From Hoylesella oralis ATCC 33269 (GTDB lineage: Bacteria > Bacteroidota > Bacteroidia > Bacteroidales > Bacteroidaceae): a stretch of DNA of 64,000 nt. Positions 9,072-18,447 of the stretch are shown here, one piece after another. Numbering within the stretch: the first letter of the stretch is position 1; the number at the start of each line of letters is the position of its first letter. The DNA is taken from positions 1,987,464-2,051,463 of the forward strand of contig NZ_GL833119.1 of NCBI RefSeq assembly GCF_000185145.2, read 5' to 3'. The notes beneath the pieces are model-generated. The model saw nothing but the letters and a program-made list of their open reading frames with translations. It searched no databases and was not told where the DNA came from. Made by a program: the position numbers and the translations under genes.

Positions 9072-9143
9072 TCTGTCGAATTTAAGCAGCCATCTGTCGA
9101 ACACAGGTAATGTATCTGTATGGCATAGATCATCTATCTGTCA
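9072..9143. repeat. Three spaced TCTGTC(G/A)A repeats in the gcvT-gcvH spacer
   Basis: TCTGTCGA at 9072-9079 and 9093-9100 and TCTGTCA at 9137-9143, starting 21 and 44 bases apart, close to whole helical turns. The spacer between gcvT and gcvH is unusually long (179 bases) for this otherwise compact operon, so a regulator site or internal control region is possible. I see no TAnnTTTG promoter here. Confidence 0.35.
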
Positions 9144-9196
9144 ATAATAGAGAGTGCATATTACAGATACTGTTCGCAGACCTCGGCCCATACGAT

Positions 9197-10288
9197 TTAT
9201 TTCTTATAATGTTTATCGTAGAACTTCTTCTTGATTACAATGGCTGGGAAAAGTTTTTTGCGTATCTGTATGTCTACTTCGGTACCAATTTTCGTGTACT
9301 CCGTATCGATGAGGGCAAAGGCGAAACTATGGTCTACGCTGATACCACGGTAACCGGTTGTAATTATTCCGACTTGCTTACCATCTTTCATCACGGCATA
9401 GCCGTGGCGAGGTACAGCACGGTCTTCCAAAGCAAGACCTACGAGTTTTTTATCCACCCCGTGAGTCTTTTGTTTGATAAGGGCTTCTTTGCCGATAAAT
9501 TCTTCTTTATCCAACTTGCAAAACATGCTTAATCCGGCCATAACAGGAGAAATTCCTTCCGATAATTCATTACCATAAAGAGGTAATCCGACTTCAAATC
9601 TGAGCGTGTCACGGCATCCAAGTCCGCATGGTTTACAGCGATTGCTTGCCATAAGTTTATCCCATTGGTTTCGGATAAAACTATGCGAGCCGTATATTTC
9701 GAACCCGTCTTCGCCCGTGTAGCCCGTACGACTGATAATCACGGTTTCTCCCTCAAGCTCCAATGTTTTTGCTGTATAGAACGCGAGTTCTTTGCATGGA
9801 ATACTTAAAACTTCTTCAACAACGGCTTCTGCTTCCGGACCTTGCACGGCTAACTGACCGTAGTAATCTGAACAGTGATCGATGGCGACGTCGAAGCCTT
9901 CAGCATTTTCGCGCATCCAATCTACATCTTTACCGATGTTGGCAGCATTGATAACGATAAAAAACTCGTTTTCTGTCATCTTATAAACGAGCAGATCATC
10001 TACCGTTCCGCCATCTGCATAGAGCATCATTCCATAGAATACTTTCCCTATCGGGGCATTCGTAATATCATTGGTGAAGATGTGATTGACGTAGCGTTCG
10101 GCATCTATGCCCGTTACATATACTTCGCCCATGTGGGAAACATCGAAGACTCCGCAGTGACAACGCACAGCATTGTGCTCTCCGATGATGGAGGAATATT
10201 GGATAGGCATATCAAAACCGCCGAAAGGCTGCATGAGTGCTCCGAGAGCAACATGCTTGTCGTGAAGACAGGTTTGCTTGGTTTCCAT
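9197..10288 (-). CDS. gcvT: Aminomethyltransferase (glycine cleavage T-protein)
   Basis: Transfers the methylene group from aminomethyl-GcvH to tetrahydrofolate and releases ammonia. The 363-residue length is typical. The N terminus has the FGGFDMPIQY motif and GVFDVSHMGE. The folate-binding region has the MMLYADGGTVDDLLVY stretch with the catalytic aspartate, and later the SRTGYTGEDGFEIY motif. The start follows the lplA stop by 31 bases. The gene belongs to the lplA-gcvT-gcvH-gcvPA-gcvPB-lpd operon. Confidence 0.96.
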   Translation of the reverse strand: METKQTCLHDKHVALGALMQPFGGFDMPIQYSSIIGEHNAVRCHCGVFDVSHMGEVYVTGIDAERYVNHIFTNDITNAPIGKVFYGMMLYADGGTVDDLLVYKMTENEFFIVINAANIGKDVDWMRENAEGFDVAIDHCSDYYGQLAVQGPEAEAVVEEVLSIPCKELAFYTAKTLELEGETVIISRTGYTGEDGFEIYGSHSFIRNQWDKLMASNRCKPCGLGCRDTLRFEVGLPLYGNELSEGISPVMAGLSMFCKLDKEEFIGKEALIKQKTHGVDKKLVGLALEDRAVPRHGYAVMKDGKQVGIITTGYRGISVDHSFAFALIDTEYTKIGTEVDIQIRKKLFPAIVIKKKFYDKHYKK

Positions 10289-10319
10289 ATTGTTTAGGTG
10301 TTTTTAAATTGGTTCTTTT

Positions 10320-11282
10320 TTAAAGTAGGTCGACGAAATCTTGCTTTCGCAGGTGAAGTATTATATCATCTATGCGGTCGGGGAGAGCTTTCGAGATTGC
10401 TTCCTTATTATACGGTGTGTTTTGCAAAGGTTGCAGAATGCGGTTATCTATGTCGCCCGTCAGAAAGTAATCGCCCATGATATTGATATTTTTTATTATA
10501 TTATTCTTCAATTCCATACGTATTTCCAGCTCACCTACGTCGTTTATCCGCTGTTTCTTAATCATTGTGTAGCGCGGATTATTACCATAAATGAACTCAT
10601 CCGCAAGATATTCCTTTTCTATCTCCTCTATGTTCTTGATGTCTTCGGCCGTAAGTTTAAGTTCACGTTTACAAAGGTTGCGCCTTACAAAATCTTTAAA
10701 TTCGGACAATGTGAGCTGAGTGTAGTCTTTCAGCAATGCAATATGCTGGCGTACACTCTTCACCCCTTTACTCACAAGCTTACTGTCGGACGGCGTGATG
10801 CTGGCCACCATATTTTGCATGTCTGTGTCATAAAGCATCGTTCCATGTACAATACTGCGCCCGGGGATATGGTAGAATGCGTTTCCAGATACCTTTTTTC
10901 CATCAATCATGATATCGTTTCTACCGCTTGCTACGGCGTCTACCCCCATTTTCTGCAATACTTCTACAACAAGTTGAATATATTTGTTGAAAGTAAAACT
11001 CACGTTTTCATCTTTTGTAATATATGAAAACATCACGTTGTTCATGTCGGCATATACGCATCCACCACCGCTTTTTCGCCTGTACATACTTATATTGTTA
11101 CTTCGGCAATATGCTGTATTTACTTCGTTATCAATGAGTTGGTTGCGTCCGAATATCACAGAGGGACGTACTTGCCACATGAAAAAGCAATCGTCCTCAT
11201 CCAAATGGCGTGCAATATGTTCTTCCATTGCGAGATAGAAACTCAAACGCCTGTCTTTTTCGGGTATGCTAATGTAAACCAT
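10320..11282 (-). CDS. lplA: Lipoate-protein ligase A
   Basis: Uses ATP and free lipoate to lipoylate carrier proteins, here most probably GcvH. The catalytic domain shows FGRNQ near residue 50, the RRKSGGGCVYAD motif near residue 88 and the GRNDIMIDGKKVSGNAFY lipoyl-AMP-binding segment with its conserved lysine near residue 150. A C-terminal accessory domain follows, and the 320-residue length is close to the 338 of E. coli LplA. It is the first gene of the glycine-cleavage operon, right after the promoter at 11312, so lipoylation is transcribed together with its target. Confidence 0.93.
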   Translation of the reverse strand: MVYISIPEKDRRLSFYLAMEEHIARHLDEDDCFFMWQVRPSVIFGRNQLIDNEVNTAYCRSNNISMYRRKSGGGCVYADMNNVMFSYITKDENVSFTFNKYIQLVVEVLQKMGVDAVASGRNDIMIDGKKVSGNAFYHIPGRSIVHGTMLYDTDMQNMVASITPSDSKLVSKGVKSVRQHIALLKDYTQLTLSEFKDFVRRNLCKRELKLTAEDIKNIEEIEKEYLADEFIYGNNPRYTMIKKQRINDVGELEIRMELKNNIIKNINIMGDYFLTGDIDNRILQPLQNTPYNKEAISKALPDRIDDIILHLRKQDFVDLL

Positions 11283-11311
11283 CAGTACGTAGTTTTAAGT
11301 ATCTTCGATTG

Positions 11312-11343
11312 CAAATATACATAATATTTATCGATATGGGCAA
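11312..11343 (-). promoter_or_regulatory. Promoter of the lplA-gcv operon
   Basis: TATATTTG on the minus strand (11312-11319), with a partial upstream TTG about 21 bases before it. The start codon at 11282 lies about 23 bases beyond the predicted start site, leaving no room for a glycine riboswitch. Confidence 0.65.
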
Positions 11344-11433
11344 GGAAAAGCAGAAAGAATATAGGTGAAAGACCTATACAAAAGCGATAACGTTTTTTGT
11401 TTATAACGGAGACGGAAAATAATGTGATGCAGC

Positions 11434-12735
11434 TTACACATTAAGCAGTAGGAATTTAAGTGCCTGAAAGTCTACATTCATTGTCAGGCTTTGCTTTTTG
11501 CCTTTGATGAATGTAGCGAGGCGTTCTGGTATTTCGATATTGGTTTTCAGGATATCGTCAACTACTTCTTTGAACTTTGCCGGATGGGCAGTCTCGAGGA
11601 ATATGCCGACTTCATGCGGTTTTAATTTTTCGGTCAACGCACGGTAAGCGCATGCACCATGTGGATCGAGAATGTATCCCGTCTGTCCGTAGCATTTCTT
11701 GATGGCTTCCCTGATTTGATTGTCGGTATATGTAGCTCCCGTGATATGCTTCTTGATGGTTTCCCATGAATTACTGTAGAGATCGAGAATACGTGCGAAA
11801 TTACTGGGATTGCCAACATCCATAGCATTAGCAATTGTCTGTTTGCTTGGTTTCGGTTTATAGTCTCCCGTCTGTAGATATTGGTAGAACACGTCATTGG
11901 CGTTGTTGGCGGCGATGAAACTTTTTATGGGCAATCCCATCTGCTGTGCAAAGAGACCTGCCGTGATGTTTCCGAAATTTCCGCTCGGCACACATATAAC
12001 GAGATTATCGGCTTTTCGCATTCGTTTCATCTGGGCATAGGCATTGAAATAGTAGAATGCTTGTGGTAGGAAACGAGCCACGTTGATGGAGTTAGCAGAT
12101 GTAAGGTTGAGCCTACGGTTGAGTTCTTCGTCCATGAAAGCTGCCTTTACAAGAGCTTGACAGTCATCGAATGTTCCGTTGACTTCGATAGCTGTAATAT
12201 TCTTTCCCAACGTTGTGAACTGGCTTTCCTGTATCTTGCTGACTTTTCCAGCAGGATAAAGTACATAAACATGAATACCGTCTACACCTAAAAAGCCATT
12301 GGCGACGGCCGATCCGGTATCGCCGCTTGTTGCGACAAGCACTTTTATTTCTTCTTTTCTTTCTTGCCGGATGAAATGTTGCAGGAGCCTTGCCATAAAT
12401 CTTGCCCCGACATCTTTGAACGCAAGGGTGGGGCCGTGAAAAAGTTCGAGCGAGTAAATGTTGTCGGCAACTTCTACACAAGGCACATCGAACGATAGTG
12501 TATCGCAAACGATTTGTCGCAGAGCAGTGGCTTCTATATCCTCACCGAAAAATGCTTGCGCTACAATATAAGCAATCTCTTGAAACGGCATATCTTGTAT
12601 ATGTTCGAAGAAATCCGTCCCGAGAGGTTCGATACGTTCCGGCATATAGAGCCCACGGTCGGGAGCAAGTCCCCTTATTACCGCGTCACATAAGCCCGCT
12701 AATGGTGCATTCTCATTGGTCGAATAATATTTCAT
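11434..12735 (-). CDS. thrC: Threonine synthase
   Basis: A PLP enzyme converting O-phosphohomoserine to threonine, about 433 residues. The PLP lysine lies in HGPTLAFKDVGARF, and the phosphate-binding loop in LVATSGDTGSAVANGF. The ATG at 12735 (MKYYSTNENAP) is preferred to the one six codons upstream because it gives the usual family N terminus. It is the last gene of the thr operon, about 40 bases after the phosphoglycerate-mutase-like gene. Confidence 0.95.
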   Translation of the reverse strand: MKYYSTNENAPLAGLCDAVIRGLAPDRGLYMPERIEPLGTDFFEHIQDMPFQEIAYIVAQAFFGEDIEATALRQIVCDTLSFDVPCVEVADNIYSLELFHGPTLAFKDVGARFMARLLQHFIRQERKEEIKVLVATSGDTGSAVANGFLGVDGIHVYVLYPAGKVSKIQESQFTTLGKNITAIEVNGTFDDCQALVKAAFMDEELNRRLNLTSANSINVARFLPQAFYYFNAYAQMKRMRKADNLVICVPSGNFGNITAGLFAQQMGLPIKSFIAANNANDVFYQYLQTGDYKPKPSKQTIANAMDVGNPSNFARILDLYSNSWETIKKHITGATYTDNQIREAIKKCYGQTGYILDPHGACAYRALTEKLKPHEVGIFLETAHPAKFKEVVDDILKTNIEIPERLATFIKGKKQSLTMNVDFQALKFLLLNV

Positions 12736-12776
12736 TTTACGAAATTGAAGCATTAAAATTAATTATCGGAAAGAGT

Positions 12777-14018
12777 TTAAAGTTTCATAAATATGTTCAT
12801 GAACTGTTCGAGATGTAGAAGGCCATATGAACCATATGCGCAACTTACTTCATCATATGTTTGTACATCATCGGGAATAATTCCATGATACCATATTAAA
12901 AAAGGAACAGGCTCTTTTACATGCGTTCTTATCTCGACGGGGGTAGGGTGGTCGGGCAATACGGCGATGCAGACAGGCTCTGCCCATTCCTTCACTTTAT
13001 TATATATCGGGCCTACAATTCTGCTGTCAAGATATTCTATTGTCTTTAGTTTTAGTTCAAGATCACCGTCGTGCCCCGCCTCATCACTTGCCTCGATATG
13101 AAGAAAGACAAAGTCGCCTGTTTCCAGTGCCCGTATTGCCGCTTCGGCCTTTCCTTCGTAATTGGTATCGGCAAGACCGGTTATTCCTTCTACTTCAACA
13201 CGATGCAATCCGGCATACTTTCCTATTCCTCTGATTAAATCGACCGCGGAGATAACGGAACCTTTCGTTATCTGCGGGTATATTTCTCCCAAAGGTTTCA
13301 TTGAAGGTCTATAACCGCCACTCCATGGCCAAATGCTGTTTGCCACATCCAACCCTCTTTTTGCACGTTCTTTATTAAACGGATGTTCGGAAAGGAGTTG
13401 CTGCGACTGCAGGATTAAACTGTTAATAAGATCGGCGGTTGCCTGTCCTGTCATTCTCTCTCCATCGGCTTTATCTGCCCAGCCATCCTCCGGTCGTACC
13501 AATAAAGGCCTCCATTCCTCATTCGGATGATCATGTGGGGGAGCACATAAGATATGTTTATTGCCGTTTTTTATAATTAATAGGTGACGATACTGAATAC
13601 CCGTGATGAATTTGATCTGGTCGTTTCCAAGTTTATCATTCAGATATCGGATAAACATATCGCCTTCTTCTGTCTTCAAATGTCCACCGTGATGATTTTT
13701 AATAACACTATTCTCAAGACAGATAATGTTACATCGCAAAGCGAGATCGTCACTATGCATATCGTAGCCGATAGAAGCAGCTTCGAGAGGTCCTCTACCT
13801 TCATACACTTTGTTAAGATCATACCCCAAAATAGAGGTATTCGCGACTTCAGAGCCCGGTAAAAATCCCTCAGGAATAGTCATAAGTCTCCCTGTACGTC
13901 CATTCTTTGCAAGCAAATTCATATAGGGAGTATTGGCATATTGCAGAAGTGTCTTGCCTCCCAAACGTTCTATCGGATGGTCTGCCATTCCGTCGCCAAG
14001 TATAATAATATGTTTCAT
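12777..14018 (-). CDS. Phosphoglycerate-mutase-like protein, probable homoserine kinase of the thr operon
   Basis: A 413-residue alkaline-phosphatase-superfamily protein of the archaeal-type cofactor-independent phosphoglycerate mutase family (ApgM). Metal-binding D9 lies in ILGDGM, the phosphoryl-acceptor serine is probably S56 in GSEVANTSILGYD, and late metal ligands are in EASDEAGHDGD and LPDHPTPVE. It lies between thrA and thrC, exactly where thrB would be, and no GHMP-type homoserine kinase is seen nearby. I recall published genetic work in Bacteroides assigning homoserine kinase activity to such a gene in the same position; I could not check this here. Mutase activity remains the alternative. 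Confidence 0.75.
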   Translation of the reverse strand: MKHIIILGDGMADHPIERLGGKTLLQYANTPYMNLLAKNGRTGRLMTIPEGFLPGSEVANTSILGYDLNKVYEGRGPLEAASIGYDMHSDDLALRCNIICLENSVIKNHHGGHLKTEEGDMFIRYLNDKLGNDQIKFITGIQYRHLLIIKNGNKHILCAPPHDHPNEEWRPLLVRPEDGWADKADGERMTGQATADLINSLILQSQQLLSEHPFNKERAKRGLDVANSIWPWSGGYRPSMKPLGEIYPQITKGSVISAVDLIRGIGKYAGLHRVEVEGITGLADTNYEGKAEAAIRALETGDFVFLHIEASDEAGHDGDLELKLKTIEYLDSRIVGPIYNKVKEWAEPVCIAVLPDHPTPVEIRTHVKEPVPFLIWYHGIIPDDVQTYDEVSCAYGSYGLLHLEQFMNIFMKL

Positions 14019-14041
14019 ATATGTTTCGTAAAAACGATTCT

Positions 14042-16477
14042 TTAAATATTTGCTATCGACATGATATTTGCAAACACGCCCGCTGCGGTAACACTTGCCC
14101 CAGCACCGTAGCCTTGTATTTGCATGGGATATTCCTTATATCTCTCTGTCGTGAGAAGCACGATATTGTTGCTTCCTTCTAAATTATAGAAAGGGTGTGT
14201 GCTGTCTACTGTCTGCAGAGCAACATTCGTTTTACCGTGATCCATTGTCGCAACAAAGCGCCAATGCTTCTTCTGTTCTTCTAAAAGTTTACGTTTCTTT
14301 TCAAATTCTTCATCAAGAATAGGCAGTTTTTTCCAAAAGTCTTCTACAGTTCCTCTAAAAAAATCATCGGGCACGAAGAGATGTTTCTCCACATCTTCCT
14401 GTTCTACTTTATATCCGGCTTCACGAGCCAGTATGACGAGTTTTCGAATAACATCGGTTCCGCTTAGATCAATACGTGGATCAGGTTCGCTGTATCCCTG
14501 TTCTTTGGCACGTTTTACCGTTTCCGAGAAAGGAACATCAGCTGCAATCTCATTGAATATAAAATTAAGAGTTCCGCTCAATACAGCCTCTATCTTCAGT
14601 ATTTTATCTCCAGAATTACGTAAATCGTTAATTGTACCGATGATGGGAAGCCCAGCACCGACATTTGTTTCATATCTGAATTTCACACCGCGGGCCAAAG
14701 CAGTTTGCTTCAGTTTTATGTAATCGCTGTATTGAGATGATGCTGCAATCTTATTGGCAGCCACAACGCTGATATTATTCTCAACCAAAGTTTGGTATAA
14801 AGAAGCTATTTCCTTACTTGCTGTGCAGTCTACGAATACGGAATTGAATATATTCATTCCTACTACATTATCGCGGAGGCTTGTAACATTACTTGGTTCA
14901 GAGTTTTTTAAATCATCAAGATAAGTATCAAGGCTTATCCCATCACGGTTGAATACCGCATTCCTTGATGTGGCTATACCTACGACATTCAACTTTAAGC
15001 GGCTATGCTCTTTCAGCTCTTCATATTGTGAACGTATTTGTTCCAGCAGCTTTCCGCCAACAGTTCCGACACCACATATAAAAAGATTCAACACTTTGTA
15101 TTCCGACAAGAAGAATGAGTCGTGTATGACATTGAGGGATTTTCTTAAAGACATATTGTCCACAACGAACGAAATATTTGTTTCACTCGCTCCTTGCGCA
15201 CAAGCTATCACACTGATGCCGCTTCTACCCAAGACACCAAAAAGTTTGCCTGCTATGCCCGGTGTGTGCTTCATATTTTCACCGACAATAGCGATTGTAG
15301 CAAGATTGCTCTCTGCATGCATAGGGAACATGGCGCCCATTTCTATCTCTTTGGCAAATTCTCGGTTCAACACATCCACAGCTTGCTGAGCATCTATATC
15401 GCGCACACCGATAGAAGTTGAATTCTCTGAAGAGGCCTGAGAAACCATAAATACAGATATTCCACGTTCAGCCAATGCAGTAAAGATGCGTCGGTTCACG
15501 CCAATGACACCTACCATAGAGAGACCTGTAACAGTAATTAAAGTAGTTCCTTTTATACTCGAAATACCTTTGATCGGTTTACGATCATTGGTTATCCTAC
15601 TCTTGATAATTGTTCCCCGACTATTCGAATTAAATGTATTTTTTACTCTAATAGGGATATTCTTGATGCACACTGGATATATTGTAGGAGGATATATCAC
15701 CTTAGCCCCGAAATTACAAAGCTCCATAGCCTCAATATAACTCAACTCGTTTATAGTGTAGGCTGTTTTTATCACCTTGGGATCAGCTGTCATAAAGCCA
15801 TCTACATCTGTCCATATCTCCAACATTTCAGCATCAAGTGCTGCAGCAATAATGGCAGCAGTATAGTCTGATCCGCCTCTTCCGAGATTTGTTGTCTCCG
15901 ACGTGTTCTTATCACGACTGATAAATCCGGGGACAAGTGATATGCGGGGCAGATCTACAAAGATTTCTTTAACGAATTTGTTGGTAAGTTCGCTATCTAA
16001 AGTGTGCTTTCCATGCTTACGTTCTGTTTTTATAAAATCTCGTGAGTCAAACCATTTAGCCCCTTTGATCAAGGTAGCTACAATTTTCGAACTCAGTCTT
16101 TCGCCATAACTAACAATCGTATCTTGAGTTTTCTCACTTAAGTCGTGTATCAAAAAGACGCCATAATATATTGATTTTAATTGTTCAAATAGCGAATCTA
16201 CTGCGTTGAACAAGTCTTCTCTGCTCTTAGGTTCTGTGATAATTGTATCTATCATCTTATGATGACGGTCTACCATTGTGCTAAATTCATCTTTCCATGT
16301 ATTATCACCTTGCAAAGCCAATTGTCCTGTAGATATTAATTTATCGGTAATCCCCCCGAGTGCACTCACTACAACGATTATAGGTTGCCGTTTTGCTTCT
16401 TTCTCTACAATGCGTTTTAAACTTAAAATACTCTTTACGGAACCAACAGATGTTCCACCAAATTTTAGTACTTTCAT
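14042..16477 (-). CDS. thrA: Bifunctional aspartokinase / homoserine dehydrogenase I
   Basis: Catalyses the first and third steps of the aspartate-to-threonine pathway. The kinase half opens with MKVLKFGGTSVGS and has the GRGGSDYTAA motif near residue 215. Two ACT-type regulatory segments lie around residues 310-450. The C-terminal homoserine dehydrogenase has the NAD-binding GVGTVGGKLLEQ near residue 470 and GLPIIGTINDLRNSGD near residue 630. Length about 811 residues, normal for the fusion. The upstream 14 codons in frame are not used, since the standard N terminus begins at 16477. It is first in the operon thrA-(kinase)-thrC. Confidence 0.96.
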   Translation of the reverse strand: MKVLKFGGTSVGSVKSILSLKRIVEKEAKRQPIIVVVSALGGITDKLISTGQLALQGDNTWKDEFSTMVDRHHKMIDTIITEPKSREDLFNAVDSLFEQLKSIYYGVFLIHDLSEKTQDTIVSYGERLSSKIVATLIKGAKWFDSRDFIKTERKHGKHTLDSELTNKFVKEIFVDLPRISLVPGFISRDKNTSETTNLGRGGSDYTAAIIAAALDAEMLEIWTDVDGFMTADPKVIKTAYTINELSYIEAMELCNFGAKVIYPPTIYPVCIKNIPIRVKNTFNSNSRGTIIKSRITNDRKPIKGISSIKGTTLITVTGLSMVGVIGVNRRIFTALAERGISVFMVSQASSENSTSIGVRDIDAQQAVDVLNREFAKEIEMGAMFPMHAESNLATIAIVGENMKHTPGIAGKLFGVLGRSGISVIACAQGASETNISFVVDNMSLRKSLNVIHDSFFLSEYKVLNLFICGVGTVGGKLLEQIRSQYEELKEHSRLKLNVVGIATSRNAVFNRDGISLDTYLDDLKNSEPSNVTSLRDNVVGMNIFNSVFVDCTASKEIASLYQTLVENNISVVAANKIAASSQYSDYIKLKQTALARGVKFRYETNVGAGLPIIGTINDLRNSGDKILKIEAVLSGTLNFIFNEIAADVPFSETVKRAKEQGYSEPDPRIDLSGTDVIRKLVILAREAGYKVEQEDVEKHLFVPDDFFRGTVEDFWKKLPILDEEFEKKRKLLEEQKKHWRFVATMDHGKTNVALQTVDSTHPFYNLEGSNNIVLLTTERYKEYPMQIQGYGAGASVTAAGVFANIMSIANI

Positions 16478-16544
16478 TTTTCTATCTATATTAATAATGT
16501 AAAACCCTCCCCAAAACAAATGGGGTAATGGAAAAACTTGGCAA

Positions 16545-16552
16545 CAAAAATA
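16545..16552 (-). promoter_or_regulatory. Promoter of the thr operon (-7 element)
   Basis: TATTTTTG on the minus strand, a full match to TAnnTTTG. The leader of about 60 bases includes a small CCCC/GGGG hairpin (16509-16512 with 16522-16525). No threonine-rich leader peptide is visible. Confidence 0.6.
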
Positions 16553-16596
16553 CTAATAAATATTAGGAATACCAATGTTTTTATTGGCAAATTGAT

Positions 16597-16604
16597 TAAT
16601 TTTG
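16597..16604 (+). promoter_or_regulatory. Promoter of the FAD-protein gene (-7 element)
   Basis: TAATTTTG, a full match to TAnnTTTG, 28 bases before the start codon. It is divergent from the thr promoter. An inverted repeat CCAAT/ATTGG lies between the two and could be a shared site. Confidence 0.6.
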
Positions 16605-16632
16605 CGGGAGAAATAATATAAATAAGATATTT

Positions 16633-18249
16633 ATGATGGAGGAATATCAATTACGCGTATTGCCTCAACAAGCTTTCTCCGAACAAGCCATTATAGATTT
16701 TTTGGCAAAAGATAAAGGTATAGATGCACGAACGGTAACACATGTAAGAATACTAAAACGAAGTATAGACGCGCGGCAGCGTACCGTTTTTGTAAACCTA
16801 AAAGTACGAGTTTATATCAACGAACCACCGCAAGACGATGAATATATACGCACTGTATATCCTTATGTGGGCGAAAAACCGCAAGTAATTGTGGTAGGAG
16901 AAGGTCCTGCCGGACTGTTTGCATCGCTCAAACTGATAGAACTTGGATTTCGTCCTGTGGTATTAGAGCGTGGGAAAGACGTGCATGAACGTAAAAAAGA
17001 CCTATCACTCATTACCAAAATACAGAAAGTCGACGGCGAAAGTAATTATTGTTTTGGCGAAGGTGGGGCAGGGGCTTTCTCCGATGGAAAGCTTTATACC
17101 CGAAGTAAGAAGCGGGGATCTACAGACAAGATATTGAATGTATTTTGCCAGCATGGAGCTTCTACGAGTATTCTTGCGGATGCTCATCCCCATATAGGTA
17201 CCGACAAACTGCCGCGGGTAATCGAGAATATGCGAAATACGATATTGAACAGTGGGGGAGAGGTACATTTTCAAACGAAAATGGTATCACTGGTTATTAG
17301 GGAAAACTGTGTAACAGGCGTTGAAGCCATCGACCTGCAAAACAATTCAAATAAAATTTTTCACGGACCGGTAATCCTTGCTACAGGACATAGTGGCCGT
17401 GATATATATCGGTATTTGGCAGATGCAGGAATTGAAATCGAATCGAAAGGAATTGCCGTAGGTGTACGCTTGGAGCATCCTTCAGAGCTGATAGACCAAA
17501 TTCAATATCATAATAAAAATGGTCGCGGCAAGTATTTGCCGGCAGCAGAATATTCTTTTGTAAACCAAATTGATGGACGTGGCGTGTATAGCTTCTGTAT
17601 GTGTCCCGGCGGCTTTGTCATTCCGGCAGCCACAGGGCCACAGCAAATCGTTGTTAACGGCATGTCTCCGAGTAATCGCGGCACGCGTTGGTCTAATTCC
17701 GGAATGGTAGTGGAGGTGCGTCCTGACGATATTTATGCCTTGCAAAATACCAAAAAATATTCTATAGAAGGGAAGAATAAAAATGACGTTCTCTCTATTA
17801 TGCGCTTCCAAGAAGAACTGGAACGCAATTGTTGGTTACAGGGTAATATACGACAAACGGCACCGGCACAACGAATGGGCGACTTTGTCAATAACCGTCT
17901 ATCGTATGATCTCCCCAAAAGTTCTTATACTCCCGGCCTCATTTCCAGTCCGCTCCATTTCTGGATGCCGAAGTTTATAGTAGAACGTCTGCAACAAGGT
18001 TTCCGAAATTTCGGTAAGATGAGTCATGGGTTTCTGACCAATGAAGCTGTGATGATTGCTGTAGAAACCCGCACAAGTAGTCCCGTACGTATCTTACGCG
18101 ACAAGGAAACACTTCAACACATACGCCTTCATGGTCTCTTTCCTTGTGGCGAAGGTGCCGGATATGCAGGAGGAATAGTTTCGGCAGGAGTCGATGGCGA
18201 AAGATGTGCAACGATGTGTGCAGAATATATGACTGCCATCGGAATGTAA
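16633..18249 (+). CDS. NAD(P)/FAD-dependent oxidoreductase of unknown substrate (COG2509 type)
   Basis: A 538-residue flavoprotein. A short N-terminal domain (about 1-85) precedes the FAD Rossmann motif VVGEGPAGLFASLKL near residue 92. Family stretches include CFGEGGAGAFSDGKLYTR near residue 143, which contains a conserved cysteine, and the C-terminal GEGAGYAGGIVSAGVDG that closes the FAD site. No signal peptide or membrane segment is seen. The family is widespread and conserved but its reaction is not known to me. The start could also be the next codon (MEEYQLR). The gene stands alone, divergent from thrA. Confidence 0.85.
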   Translation: MMEEYQLRVLPQQAFSEQAIIDFLAKDKGIDARTVTHVRILKRSIDARQRTVFVNLKVRVYINEPPQDDEYIRTVYPYVGEKPQVIVVGEGPAGLFASLKLIELGFRPVVLERGKDVHERKKDLSLITKIQKVDGESNYCFGEGGAGAFSDGKLYTRSKKRGSTDKILNVFCQHGASTSILADAHPHIGTDKLPRVIENMRNTILNSGGEVHFQTKMVSLVIRENCVTGVEAIDLQNNSNKIFHGPVILATGHSGRDIYRYLADAGIEIESKGIAVGVRLEHPSELIDQIQYHNKNGRGKYLPAAEYSFVNQIDGRGVYSFCMCPGGFVIPAATGPQQIVVNGMSPSNRGTRWSNSGMVVEVRPDDIYALQNTKKYSIEGKNKNDVLSIMRFQEELERNCWLQGNIRQTAPAQRMGDFVNNRLSYDLPKSSYTPGLISSPLHFWMPKFIVERLQQGFRNFGKMSHGFLTNEAVMIAVETRTSSPVRILRDKETLQHIRLHGLFPCGEGAGYAGGIVSAGVDGERCATMCAEYMTAIGM

Positions 18250-18332
18250 CCCCAGCTATTTTTATGGTAGTAAAAAACAATAAAAACAGTAGATAAAAAT
18301 AAGAAATAAGTATAATTATCAGAATTATTTTG

Positions 18333-18398
18333 TACTTTTGTAGCTCTATATTTAGGTAGTTATATGACAATTTTAACACTATAAACGTGCTAATTTTG
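18333..18398 (+). promoter_or_regulatory. Two candidate promoters before the MaoC-like gene
   Basis: TACTTTTG at 18333-18340 and TAATTTTG at 18391-18398 both match TAnnTTTG. Neither has a clean TTTG 20 bases upstream, so which one is used cannot be told by eye. Confidence 0.45.
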
Positions 18399-18447
18399 AA
18401 TAACAAAAACTACGCATTAACGTTTTTAAACATTGTACAAATCGATT

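Noticed and set aside
10341..11027. 228-codon open frame antisense to lplA
   Set aside because: lplA is clearly coding by motif on the other strand; the antisense frame has no recognisable features.
11283..11433. Possible glycine riboswitch ahead of the gcv operon
   Set aside because: The promoter lies only about 30 bases before lplA, leaving no room for an aptamer, and no glycine-riboswitch core motif is visible.
16478..16632. Possible threonine attenuator leader peptide before thrA
   Set aside because: No short frame rich in Thr or Ile codons and no terminator/antiterminator pair were seen, only a small CCCC/GGGG hairpin.
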